Positions 24,305 to 35,703 of a DNA stretch of 64,000 nt are shown here, one piece after another. Numbering within the stretch: the stretch's first letter is position 1; every line of letters starts with the position of its first letter. The stretch is from Solanum dulcamara (taxonomy: Eukaryota > Streptophyta > Magnoliopsida > Solanales > Solanaceae): assembly GCF_947179165.1 (NCBI RefSeq), contig NC_077244.1:11348449-11412448 (forward strand), written 5' to 3'. The notes below the pieces were generated by a model. It was not told the DNA's origin. It ran no database searches and was given only the letters and a program-made list of their open reading frames with translations. A program made the position numbers and the translations under genes.

Positions 24305-26453
24305 TGTAACAACCCCTAAAATATTGTATGTCGGTATTTCAATTCTCGATGAAAATAATACAGCCTCTGTATTTTGGGCATAACTCTTCATAGGTTGGTC
24401 CAAATTAGGTTATTCAAATTTCTGGGTAATCATAACATCCTTACCTACAACTTTCATGAAGAACATAACTTCAAATTCGGAGTATAAGTAGGTCAAATAA
24501 ATTAATCTTTGCAAGATATAGTGCTGTGACGGAATTGAGTATTGATAGAAGAAAATTCATATCTCACTGTAGGTTGCTCCAAATTAGTTGATTCTTGAAC
24601 GATATGAAATTAGACTTCCATATCTACAATTCTTATGAAGACACCAAATCCTAATAAGGAATTTATCTTATTCAAACGCAGCTTCGAAAATGAGTATTCT
24701 GTTAAAAAGAACTCATCTTACCTACCATGGAAACATCTAGATGCATTTGACATCATGCATGACATAAATTGTCCTCCATTTAACATCATCCATGACATCA
24801 ATATATTCCATTAAATTTTCAGATTTTTCTTTATAATTATTTTATTTATTGTTAGGTCCCTCTTTCCCACCTATAAATACCCACCTTATTTCCTCATTTT
24901 ATTCATCAAGCTTTCTTAAGCATTTCTTCTCTCTATATACTTCTTCTCAAATATAGTTTTAGTTTTAGTAGTATAAAAATACTACTCCGGTTATTCTTAT
25001 ACTCCGGGTAGTACACAAAACGCTCCGGCGAGAAGAAAAGGCTAGGGATCCAAGAGTATTCCAATTCGGAGTAAACCTTCGGATTTAAGGTATGTAAGGC
25101 TTTCATAGCATTGGATTGAGTTCGTCCATGCGCCCAATATTTAAATTTATTATAATTGAGTTATAGTTGAGTTTTATCCAAATCTTGAATTCTAGATGAA
25201 TTAATTCTTCTTCTATTGAGTTTGATATATTTATGCATTAATATTATTATTATTGTTATCTCTCATATTATTGGAATTATTGTTCATGGCTACTTTCCCA
25301 TGAATCCTAATTGATTTGATGTTCATGAATATTTTTACACATATTTTGAGTAAAGATGTTGGCTTTTTATTATTTTTATTGATAAAAAGAGAGTTATATG
25401 AATTAATACTATATATGTATTTTATTGAGTTTTGAAAGAGCAAAAGAGTTGAATTTGAATGAATTTGAGAAAATGATATTTTGAGCAAGATGTTTTGATG
25501 AGATGAAAATGATGTTTTTGGAAGTATAATGATTGATGAACATGAAATGAGATGCGTTTGATGATTTAAATTAAAGTCCAATGAGACTAGATGATGAGTT
25601 TAATATGAGCACATATTTTGGGAGTAGTATTGAGCACCGAGTTGGGTAAGAGTTTAATTTACTCAAACCCCAGAACTACGTAGCCAGCGTAGGATGGAGG
25701 CTATGCCTCTTAAGTCCCAAAAAGAGGACTTTGATGAATGGATCCAAGATGGTGATGTCCTTTACCCTGGCAAGGTATTGGATGGATGTGGCAACGACAT
25801 CGCTTCGTTGTATCATCGCTAGCTCATAAGTGATGGTTGTCAGTTAGAGAAACTCCCAACTGAGTAAGCATTGTTTATTACTATTATTTTTATATTTTAA
25901 ACTTGCATTACATATTGATGTTGAGATAATGTTGAGTTTTGAGCTGAGTTTTCTCGAGAGGAGTTTATTGATATCTGTCCTTACCTTCCTTCCATTTTAC
26001 ATACTCGTACATTCCATGTACTGACGTCATTCGACCTGCATCGTTTTATGATGCAGATACAGGTGTTAGAGATCCTCAACAGGCGCATCGTTGAAGATCA
26101 TTTCTTTTCAGCTATTTGGTGAGTCCTTCTTGTATTCGAAGGAACTCCTTATCCTTTTATTATTGTTGAGTGTGATGTTTCTTTTGAGGTAGCAATGGAC
26201 ATGTCATTGGCACCATCTAAGAGTATTAGAGGCTTCATAGACAGAGTTTGATGATGTAATCGGAGTAGTTCTCCTTAGAAACTACTTCTTCTAAGAATTA
26301 TCTATTTTTCCTTTGATTATGATAAGCCCACATTAGTATTATTAAGTCTTCCGCTGATGAACAAATGAGTAATGAGACCAAATGGTTCTCTCGGAAGCCA
26401 GAGATGGTTTCTGAGTGCCGGCCACGCCTAGGCTACCCTCTCGGGGCGTGACA
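24305..26453 (+). repeat. 5' LTR of the plus-strand gypsy element
   Basis: It runs TGTAACAACCCC to GGGGCGTGACA. A TATA box (TATAAATA) lies at 24872-24879. TGACGTCA (bZIP/CRE-like) lies at 26022-26029 and a hairpin CTGCATCGTTTTATGATGCAG at 26036-26056. An antisense ORF at 25231-25581 has an identical copy in the other LTR and no known homology; it is taken as LTR noise. Confidence 0.95.
24872..24879 (+). promoter_or_regulatory. Predicted TATA box of the gypsy LTR
   Basis: TATAAATA sits in CACCTATAAATACCCACC, about 570 bp into the LTR. The same sequence occurs at 32095-32102 in the 3' LTR. This is the best promoter candidate for the element; transcription start is not shown. Confidence 0.5.
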
Positions 26454-26457
26454 AACT

Positions 26458-26469
26458 TGGTATCAAAGC
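26458..26469 (+). other. Primer binding site (initiator Met tRNA type)
   Basis: TGGTATCAAAGC lies four bases after the 5' LTR end, with one mismatch to the canonical TGGTATCAGAGC. Confidence 0.85.
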
Positions 26470-26669
26470 ACAGAGTTCAAGAGTCCTAGGGTGTCTATGA
26501 AGCCGTGTCTAGTAGAGTCTTGTTTATAGGTGTGTCCTGCACCACACTTATAATTAGGAAGCTATAGGACATTAGGAATTATTTCACTTCTTTCATAATC
26601 TGAGTTCGTGCGATAGAGTTTAACTCTATAAAAGCTTTCTTTCTAATTCGTGCGTTTACGCGTTTCAGA

Positions 26670-27540
26670 CATGCCTCCTAAACGTTCAGTTAGTCAGAGG
26701 AACGCTGCCAGCACTGAGGTTCCACAGTCAGTGATGCCTCCACGGAGAACTAGGGGCCGACCTGCAAGGCCCCAAGTACCTACTGTTCAGACCACTCCTA
26801 CTTCTGAGGAAGATTTTCGAGGAGCGATTGCTATGCTCACCCAGTTGGTGGCTGCTCGAAATAGTAGCCAGAGTTCACCAACTCCTAGCTCTAGTTATCA
26901 AGAGTCGTCTGCTGCCACGAGGATCAGAGATTTTCTGAGAATAAATCCGCCGGTCTTCACGGGTTCCAACGTTGATGAAGACCCCCAAAATTTCATTGAT
27001 GAGATGTGGAAGATACTAAAAGCGATGCATGCTATAGAGATCGAGGGGGTTGAGTTGGTGTCTTATCAACTCAAGGATGTGGCAAATGTCTGGTATAACC
27101 AGTGGGAAGAAAGTAGAGGTGAGGATGCAGAGCCTGCTCTTTGGGATGAGTTTGAAAGAGCATTTCTTGATAACTTCTTTCCCCAAGAGCTACGTGAAGC
27201 AAACATTGAGGAGTTTGTGAACCTCAAGCAAGAGAGTATGACTGTGAAAGAGTATAGTTTGAAGTTTATTCAATTGTCCAAATATGCCCCAGAAATGATT
27301 CCTCACATGAGGTTTAAGATGAGAAAGTTTGTCTCTGGCCTAGGCAAACATGTAAAGAAAGAATGTAAGGCAATGTTAATGATTTCTGACATGGATTTTT
27401 CTAGATTGATGGTGTATGCTCAGCAGGTTGAGGATGACAAGAAAAAGGACCTAGAAGAACACCTAAGCAAGAAGGCTAAGTCTGCTGGGCATGAGAATGA
27501 GCAGAAGCAAGGGAAGGGTAACAATTCTTTCTTTCAGTAA
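26670..27540 (+). pseudogene. Gypsy gag, ended by an in-frame TAA
   Basis: The start is taken at ATG 26670 (MPPKRSVSQRN) because the minus-strand relative starts equivalently; the frame is open from 26650. The central Retrotrans_gag-type domain includes DPQNFIDEMWKILKAM and EEFVNLKQESMTVKEYSLKF, followed by a basic KKAKSAG stretch. TAA at 27538-27540 truncates it before the zinc knuckles; the relative has a Lys codon there. Downstream sequence continues in the same frame, so one change split what is normally a continuous gag-pol. A truncated gag could still be made from this copy. Confidence 0.88.
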
Positions 27541-30500
27541 AGGTCTTCCAATTATGCACCTTCCCCAACAAATGCTTTTACACCTAATACCAAGTATGAT
27601 CAGAGATCGCTAAGTCACCAAAACTTTCGATCTCAAGGTTCTCAGTCCCAATTAAGTATGGCTCAAGGTTCTAGAGGAAAACCACCATGTGCTAGATGTG
27701 GGAGGCTCCATTTGGGAGAGTATCGTGTGGGCACCAATGCTTGCTACGGATGTGGAAAGATAGGTCACTTCCAGAATGAGTGTCCTTCAAAAAGGCAGGG
27801 AGATGGAAGTAGTAGAGCTCAGTTTTCTTCTGCAGCTCCACAGAATAGAGGTAATCATAGAGGTGCAGCTTCAAGTGCAGGTGGGGGAACCAACCGTCTG
27901 TATGCTATGGGTAGTCGCCAAGACCAAGAGAATGCACCCGATGTTATTACTGGTATGCTCCGAGTCCTTTCTTTTGATGTGTATGCATTACTTGATCCGG
28001 GTGCTACATTATCTTTTGTGACTCCTTACTTGGCTAGTAAATTTGAGATCCTTCCTGAGTGTCTTCTTGAGCCTTTCAGTGTGTCTACTCCTGTTGGTGA
28101 TTCTATCTTAGCTGAGAGGGTCTATAGAAATTGTACTGTGTCAATCTATCATAGGGATACCATGGCTGACTTAGTTGAGTTGGACATGGTTGATTTTGAT
28201 GTGATTCTTGGTATGGACTGGCTTTATTCTTGTTATGCTTCGGTTGATTGTAGGACCCGAATTATCAAGTTTCAATTTCCAAACGAGCCTATCTTAGAGT
28301 GGAAGGGGAATTTTGTAGTGCCAAGGGGTAAATTTATTTCCTACCTTAAGGCCAGAAAATTAATCTCTAAGGGATGTATATATCATATAGTTCGAGTCAA
28401 AAATATTAATGATCAGACTCCATTTCTTGAGTCAGTTCCCATTGTGAATGAGTTTCCTGAAGTCTTTCCTGAGGATCTACCCGGAATCCCTCCTGATAGA
28501 GAGATAAACTTTGGTATTGATGTCCTTCCTGATACACAACCTATCTCCATTCCTCCTTATAGGATGGCTCCTGCTGAGTTGAAAGAGTTGAAAGAACAAC
28601 TGAAAGACCTCCTAGATAAGGGGTTTATTAGGCCAAGTGTCTCACCTTGGGGCGCTCCTGTCCTATTCGTGCGAAAGAAAGATGGGTCCCTTAGAATGTG
28701 CATTGATTACCGACAACTAAACAAGGTCACCATTAAAAACAAGTACCCTCTCCCCAGAATAGATGATTTATTTGACCAACTTCAGGGTGCCACATGTTTC
28801 TCTAAGATAGACCTCAGATCAGGCTATCACCAGTTGAAAGTGAGAGAATGTGACATCCCGAAGACGGCTTTTCGAACCCGCTATGGTCATTTTAAGTTTC
28901 TTGTTATGTCCTTTGGATTGACAAATGCTCCAGCAGCTTTTATGGACCTCATGAACCGAGTATTCAAGCCATACCTAGATACGTTTGTAATTGTCTTCAT
29001 CGATGATATTTTGGTCTACTCTAGAAGTAAGAGTGAGCATGCTAATCACCTTAGGATTGTACTTCAAACTCTTAAGGAGAAAGAGTTGTATGCTAAGTTT
29101 TCAAAGTGTGAGTTTTGGCTTGAGTCTGTAGCATTCCTAGGTCATATTATATCTGGGGATGGAATCCAAGTTGATACTCAAAAGATTGAGGCAGTTAAGA
29201 ACTGGCCCCGACCCACCTCTCCAACCGACATAAGGAGTTTCTTAGGTTTGGCTGGTTACTACAGGAGGTTTGTTGAGGGATTTTCATCCATATCCTCACC
29301 ATTGACTAAGCTGACTCAGAAGAAGGCTAAGTTTCAATGGTCTGATGCTTGTGAGAAAAGTTTTCAAGAGTTGAAAGCTAGATTGACTACTGCTCCAATA
29401 CTATCCCTACCCGAAGGAACAGATGGTTTTGTAATCTATTGTGATGCTTCAAGAGTTGGGTTGGGATGTGTATTGATGCAGAAAGGTAAGGCCATTGCCT
29501 ATGCCTCCAGGCAGCTTAAGACTCATGAGAGGAACTACCCCACTCATGACCTTGAGTTGGCAGCTGTGGTATTTACTCTTAAGATTTGGCGTCACTATCT
29601 TTATGGTGTACATGTGGATGTGTTCACAGACCATAAGAGCTAACAGTATGTATTCAGCCAGAAGGAGCTGAATTTGAGGCAAAGGAGATGGCTAGAGTTG
29701 CTCAAGGATTATGACATGAGCATTCTCTACCACCCAGGTAAAGCAAATGTAGTTGCTGATGCTCTTAGCAGGTTATCTATAGGGAGTACAACTCATGTGG
29801 AAGAGGAAAAGAAGGAGTTGGCAAAGGAAGTGCATAGACTTACGCGTTTGGGAGTTCAACTTATTGACTCTAGTGAGGGTGGTACAATAGTACAAAATGG
29901 AGCCGAATCATCTCTAGTTGCAGAGGTGAAAGAAAAGCAAAATCAGGACCCCATTCTTCTTCAACTGAAGGATGAGGTTCACAAGCAGAAGGTAATGGCT
30001 TTTACCAAAGGGGGAGATAGAGTGTTGAGATATCAAGAAAGATTATGTGTTCCAAGTGTTGATGGTATTAGGGAGAGAATCATGAAAGAAGCCCATAATT
30101 CTAAGTATTCCATCCATCCAGGTTCAACAAAGATGTATCATGACTTGAGAGAAGTATACTGGTGGAGTGAAATGAAGAGAGATATAGCAGAGTTTGTGTC
30201 CAAGTGCCCAAATTACCAATAAGTTAAAGTTGAGCACCATAGGCCTTGTGGAGTGGCTCAGAATATAGAGATACCGGAATGGAAGTGGGAAATGATCAAT
30301 ATGGACTTCATTACCGGTTTACCACGAACCCGCAAACAACATGACTCTATTTGGGTGATTGTGGATAGGATGACCAAATCGGCCCATTTCTTGCCGGTTA
30401 AGACTACGAACACTGCAGAGGATTATGCCAAACTGTATCTTAGAGAGATTGTTAGACTGCATGGAGTTCCTTTGTCTATCATCTCTGATAGGGGAGCTCA

Positions 30501-31386
30501 ATTTACTACTCAGTTTTGGAAGTCATTTCAGAAGGGCTTGGGTTCAAGAGTGAACCTTAGTACTGCTTTTCATCTGCAAACAGATGGCCAGGCAGAGCGT
30601 ACGATACAGACTTTGGAGGATATGTTAAGAGCCTGTGTCATTGACTTCGAAGGTAATTGGGATGATCATTTACCTCTTATTGAGTTTGCATACAATAATA
30701 GTTTCCATTCGAGTATTCAAATGGCTCCTTATGAAGCTCTGTATGGGAGGAGATGTAGATCACCAATTGGTTGGTTTGAACTTGGTGAAGCTGAGTTGAT
30801 TGGACCAGACTTGGTTCACCAAGCTATGGAGAAGGTGAAAACCATACAAGAGAGGTTGAGGACTGCTCAAAGTCACCAAAAATCCTACACTGATGTTAGA
30901 AGAAGAGATTTGGAGTTCAAAGTGTACGATTGGGTATACTTGAAAGTTTCACCCATGAAGGGTGTGATGAGATTTGGAAAGAAAGGGAAGTTTAGTCCCC
31001 GCTACATTGGTCCTTATCAGATTATGAGGAGGGTAGGTAATGTAGCCTATGAATTGGAGTTGCCCCCAGAATTAGTTGCTATTCATCCCGTGTTTCACAT
31101 CTCTATGCTTAAGAAGTGTTTGGGAGATCCTTCACTTGTTGTCCCAGCTGAGAGCATTGGGGTGAAAGAGAGTTTGAGTTATGAAGAGGTTCCAGTTCAA
31201 ATTCTTGATCATCAAGTTCGTAAATTAAGAACTAAGGAAGTGGGATCTGTCAAAGTCCTATGGCGAAATCAATTTGTTGAAGAGGCTACATGGGAAGCTG
31301 AAGAAGATATGAAGGCTAACTATCCTCATCTATTTGTGCCTTCTGATAACGATATTCAAGGTAATATTCCTTATTTCTACCTTTGA
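27541..31386 (+). pseudogene. Gypsy pol: knuckles, protease, RT, RNase H, integrase, chromodomain
   Basis: This is the same frame as gag. It begins with two Cys knuckles ([12 protein letters not shown], whose last Cys is replaced by Tyr, then the intact [14 protein letters not shown] near 27745). Protease has [10 protein letters not shown] near 27990. RT has FIDDILVYS at 28999-29025 with both Asp present. RNase H reads [10 protein letters not shown] near 29440. A stop TAA at 29641-29643 follows TDHKS. The integrase finger ends CPNYQ, with a Cys to Tyr change next to a TAA at 30220-30222. The integrase core reads SIISDRGAQF and DGQAERTIQTLE. The C-terminal chromodomain-like part is LWRNQFVEEATWE. 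Each stop could come from one base change. Protein level is close to the element at 2593-12237. Confidence 0.92.
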
Positions 31387-31527
31387 ATCGATGTTTATTC
31401 TTGAGTTTGAGTCATTGACCATTTGAGTATCAGAGCTTTTGAGAAATTGATGTATTGATGATATTCATTCTTTATGTCTCCTATTTTCATCTTCATTCGA
31501 GGACGAATGATCCCAAGGGGGAGATAT

Positions 31528-33676
31528 TGTAACAACCCCTAAAATATTGTATGTCGGTATTTCAATTCTCGATGAAAATAATACAGCCTCTGTATTTTGG
31601 GCATAACTCTTCATAGTTTGGTCCAAATTAGGTGATTCAAATTTTTGGGTAATCACAACATCCTTACCTACAACTTTCATGAAGAACATAACTTCCAATT
31701 CGGAGTATAAGTAGGTTAAATAAATTAATCTTTGCAAGATATAGTGCTGTAACGGAATTGAGTATTGATAGAAGAAAATTCATATCTCACTGTAGGTTGC
31801 TCCAAATTGGTTGATTCTTGAACGATATGAAATTAGACTTCCATATCTACAATTCTTATGAAGACACCAAATCCTAATAAGGAATTTATCTTATTCAAAC
31901 GCAGCTTCGAAAACGAGTATTCTGTTAAAAAGAACTCATCTTACCTACCATGGAAACATCTAGATGCATTTGACATCATGCATGACATAAATTGTCCTCC
32001 ATTTAACATCATCCATGACATCAATATATTCCATTAAATTTTCAGATTTTTCTTTATAATTATTTTATTTATTGTTAAGTCCCTCTTTCCCACCTATAAA
32101 TACCCACCTTATTTCCTCATTTTATTCATCAAGCTTTCTTAAGCATTTCTTCTCTCTATATACTTCTTCTCAAATATAGTTTTAGTTTTAGTAGTATAAA
32201 AATACTACTCCGGTTATTCTTATACTCCGGGTAGTACACAAAACGCTCCGGCGAGAAGAAAAGGCTAGGGATCCAAGAGTATTCCAATTCGGAGTAAACA
32301 TTCGGATTTAAGGTATGTAAGGCTTTCATAGCATTGGATTGAGTTCGTCCATGCGCCCAATATTTAAATTTATTATAATTGAGTTATAGTTGAGTTTTAT
32401 CCAAATCTTGAATTCTAGATGAATTAATTCTTCTTCTATTGAGTTTGATATATTTATGCATTAATATTATTATTATTGTTATCTCTCATATTATTGGAAT
32501 TATTGTTCATGGCTACTTTCCCATGAATCCTAATTGATTTGATGTTCATGAATATTTTTACACATATTTTGAGTAAAGATGTTGGCTTTTTATTATTTTT
32601 ATTGATAAAAAGAGAGTTATATGAATTAATACTATATATGTATTTTATTGAGTTTTGAAAGAGCAAAAGAGTTGAATTTGAATGAATTTGAGAAAATGAT
32701 ATTTTGAGCAAGATGTTTTGATGAGATGAAAATGATGTTTTTGGAAGTATAATGATTGATGAACATGAAATGAGATGCGTTTGATGATTTAAATTAAAGT
32801 CCAATGAGACTAGATGATGAGTTTAATATGAGCACATATTTTGGGAGTAGTATTGAGCACCGAGTTGGGTAAGAGTTTAATTTACTCAAACCCCAGAACT
32901 ACGTAGCCAGCGTAGGATGGAGGCTATGCCTCTTAAGTCCCAAAAAGAGGACTTTGATGAATGGATCCAAGATGGTGATGTCCTTTACCCTGGCAAGGTA
33001 TTGGATGGATGTGGCAACGACATCGCTTCGTTGTATCATCGCTAGCTCATAAGTGATGGTTGTCAGTTAGAGAAACTCCCAACTGAGTAAGCATTGTTTA
33101 TTACTATTATTTTTATATTTTAAACTTGCATTACATATTGATGTTGAGATAATGTTGAGTTTTGAGCTGAGTTTTCTCGAGAGGAGTTTATTGATATCTG
33201 TCCTTACCTTCCTTCCATTTTACATACTCGTACATTCCATGTACTGACGTCATTCGACCTGCATCGTTTTATGATGCAGATACAGGTGTTAGAGATCCTC
33301 AACAGGCGCATCGTTGAAGATCATTTCTTTTCAGCTATTTGGTGAGTCCTTCTTGTATTCGAAGGAACTCCTTATCCTTTTATTATTGTTGAGTGTGATG
33401 TTTCTTTTGAGGTAGCAATGGACATGTCATTGGCACCATCTAAGAGTATTAGAGACTTCATAGACAGAGTTTGATGATGTAATCGGAGTAGTTCTCCTTA
33501 GAAACTACTTCTTCTAAGAATTATCTATTTTTCCTTTGATTATGATAAGCCCACATTAGTATTATTAAGTCTTCCGCTGATGAACAAATGAGTAATGAGA
33601 CCAAGTGGTTCTCTCGGAAGCCAGAGATGGTTTCTGAGTGCCGGCCACGCCTAGGCTACCCTCTCGGGGCGTGACA
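31528..33676 (+). repeat. 3' LTR of the plus-strand gypsy element
   Basis: It has the same length as the 5' LTR and follows the polypurine tract. Its differences from the 5' copy are concentrated in the first 400 bp. TATAAATA lies at 32095-32102, TGACGTCA at 33245-33252 and the hairpin at 33259-33279. It ends GTGACA and is followed by the TSD TTATC. Confidence 0.95.
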
Positions 33677-33948
33677 TTATCAACCAAGTAAAATGGTTGT
33701 CCACTTAAAATGGTGGATAGTCCATTTACTTTTTAAGTGGGTAAATTGCCCACTAATATTTTTCTCCACTTGTAAATATGGCTATAAATATAGCCTTAAA
33801 CTTCAATGTAAAAACACACAAACCACATAAAAGAAGAGAATTACTATTACTCTCTCTATATTACTACTCTCTCTATTAATACTTTCTATATACATATTCT
33901 CTTGTTCTTCTTCCTTTATAAAATTGTCAAGTTAGTTAATTTATAACA
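33677..33948 (+). repeat. Copia 5' LTR, main part
   Basis: This is the continuation of the LTR that starts at 24298; it matches 39487-39758 with one mismatch. A TATA box (TATAAATA) is at 33783-33790 within the palindrome GGCTATAAATATAGCC. It ends TTATAACA and is followed by CGTTATCAGCACGA, the family's usual post-LTR primer region. Confidence 0.92.
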
Positions 33949-34061
33949 CGTTATCAGCACGAAACTCTAATTTTTCAGAAAATTAACTTCTATATCAGGT
34001 ATATTTACTAAAGAAATTTAATTTTTAAGTTATCTTTGTTACTTTCAAATTAATTTTCATC

Positions 34062-35114
34062 ATGTCAAACTTGTCAAAATTGGAATTTGTGGCACTTGAT
34101 ATTTCTGGTAAAAATTATTTGTCATGGGTACTTGATGCTGAAATTCACCTTACCGCTAATGGTCTTGGTGATGCTATAATTGAAGGAAATACAACATCAA
34201 GTCAGGATAAAGCAAAGGCTATGATTTTCCTTCGTCATCATCTAGATGAAAGCCTAAAAATGGAATACTTGACAGTGAAAGATCCACTTGAATTGTGGAA
34301 AGACTTAAAAGGGAGGTATGACCACCTCAGGGCAACGGTATTGCCAAGGGCTCGTTATGAGTGGATGCACTTACAGTTTCAAGATTTTAAAACCGTAATT
34401 GAGTATAATTCTGCTGTATTTAAAATAACTTCACAATTAAAATTATGTGGGGAAACTATAAATGATGAGGACATGTTAGAAAAGACACTAACTACTTTTT
34501 ATGCCTCTAATGTAATATTACAGCAGCAATACCGTGAAAAGGGTTTTAAAAAATACTCTGAATTGATATCATGCCTTCTGGTGGCTGAACAACATAATCC
34601 CCTTTTAATGAAAAATCATGAAGTCCGTCCCACTGGAACTGCTCCGTTACCGGAGGTAAATATGGTAAAGGCACATGGCCAGTTTAAAAGAAGACAAAAT
34701 AAAAATTATGGCCACAATAATGTGCGTGGACGTGACAATGACAGAAGACGATTTAATAATCGTCGAGGTGGTGGTCAACATAAAAGGGAGAACAATATCA
34801 GTTCTCAAAATGGCCCTTCAAAAAGTAACTGTCATCGTTGTGGTATGAAAGGCCACTGGAAAAATAAATGTCGGACGCCTGAGCATTTTGTAAGACTTTA
34901 TCAAAATTCTTTCAAAAGAAAGGCAAATAGAGGTGGTGCATCTTCTTCTAATGCTCGGATAGAGTCACACTTGGCGTTTGAAAATAATATTGAGGCAAGA
35001 CCTTTGAATAATGATAATATTGAAGCAAATCTGGCTTTAAGGGATGATGATTTTAATGACCTCAATGATATTACTCATTTGGAGGTTGAAGATTTTTTTA
35101 AGGATCTTAATTGA
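34062..35114 (+). CDS. Copia gag polyprotein (intact ORF)
   Basis: This 350-codon ORF starts at ATG 34062, the first ATG after the LTR and leader. An N-terminal copia gag domain (DISGKNYLSWVLDAEIHL, residues about 12-29) leads into a UBN2-type gag body, then an Arg/Gly/Asn-rich basic stretch around residues 208-250. A CCHC zinc knuckle, CHRCGMKGHWKNKC, lies around residues 258-271, followed by an acidic tail ending EDFFKDLN. Gag forms the particle and binds RNA. It is the only full-length undamaged retroelement ORF in the window. A possible splice donor (GAG|GTTGAA) lies at 35084/35085, ten codons before the stop. Confidence 0.9.
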   Translation: MSNLSKLEFVALDISGKNYLSWVLDAEIHLTANGLGDAIIEGNTTSSQDKAKAMIFLRHHLDESLKMEYLTVKDPLELWKDLKGRYDHLRATVLPRARYEWMHLQFQDFKTVIEYNSAVFKITSQLKLCGETINDEDMLEKTLTTFYASNVILQQQYREKGFKKYSELISCLLVAEQHNPLLMKNHEVRPTGTAPLPEVNMVKAHGQFKRRQNKNYGHNNVRGRDNDRRRFNNRRGGGQHKRENNISSQNGPSKSNCHRCGMKGHWKNKCRTPEHFVRLYQNSFKRKANRGGASSSNARIESHLAFENNIEARPLNNDNIEANLALRDDDFNDLNDITHLEVEDFFKDLN

Positions 35115-35703
35115 TGTTTAATTTCATGTTTTTCAATATATTGTCATGTACTTCGAATTATTGTGTTTTTACGTTTATGTATTTGAAAAAAAAAAAATCA
35201 AGGCCACATTTTTATGATAATTGTATATTGTTTATTACATTATGCTATTTTACAATGTTATAATTAATTACTATTAGTGTGCTATTATTTAATCTTAATA
35301 TCATATTGTTACTAAAAATAATATTCACCTTATTTAATGTCATTATACTAATTGTTTATTCTTGTTGATATTTTAGACATTAATAATTTATAATGATTGT
35401 ATTATTTTTGTCAATAAACAAATTATCTATACATGATGAATAATATTATATTAATGTTTTATAATATTTTATATTTATTTTTAATACTTACGTATAATAT
35501 TTATTTAAGGTTAATAAGTATATAATTCGATAAACTAAATTATTGTAACATTCATCATAATTGAATCATATAATTTTTTAAATTCTAAATAACCATAATT
35601 TAACTTTTTAAAAAAAAGGGACTTATATTTTTCTAGCAAAATTGTTACTTATTTTATTTCTTACAATGCATTTTTATTTTATGAAGATAAATAAATTTAT
35701 CAG
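35115..35703 (+). other. AT-rich gag-pol spacer, candidate intron
   Basis: This is 589 bp of very A/T-rich sequence without an ORF, ending AATTTATCAG at 35703. Similarity to retroelement pol starts at the next base. The related minus-strand copia copy has a shorter spacer (46341-46120) that also ends in CAG immediately before the equivalent codon. Joining 35084 to 35704 would keep gag and pol in phase. Splicing is inferred, not shown. Confidence 0.5.

Larger units (their letters stand above)
24305..33676 (+). mobile_element. Young Ty3/gypsy chromovirus nested in the copia 5' LTR
   Basis: This 9372-bp element has 2149-bp LTRs (24305-26453 and 31528-33676), an iMet-type primer site, one gag-pol frame and a polypurine tract (AAGGGGGAGAT around 31515-31525). 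The TSD is TTATC (24300-24304 and 33677-33681). The LTRs differ at roughly a dozen sites by eye. The pol order PR-RT-RH-INT with a C-terminal chromodomain-like segment places it among chromoviruses, Tekay/Del side by inference. It must be younger than the copia element that it interrupts. Confidence 0.96.

Noticed and set aside
25231..25581. 116-codon antisense ORF, identical at 32454-32804
   Set aside because: The identity only reflects the two LTRs of one young element; composition is low-complexity (Asn, Ser, Ile) and no homology is recognised.
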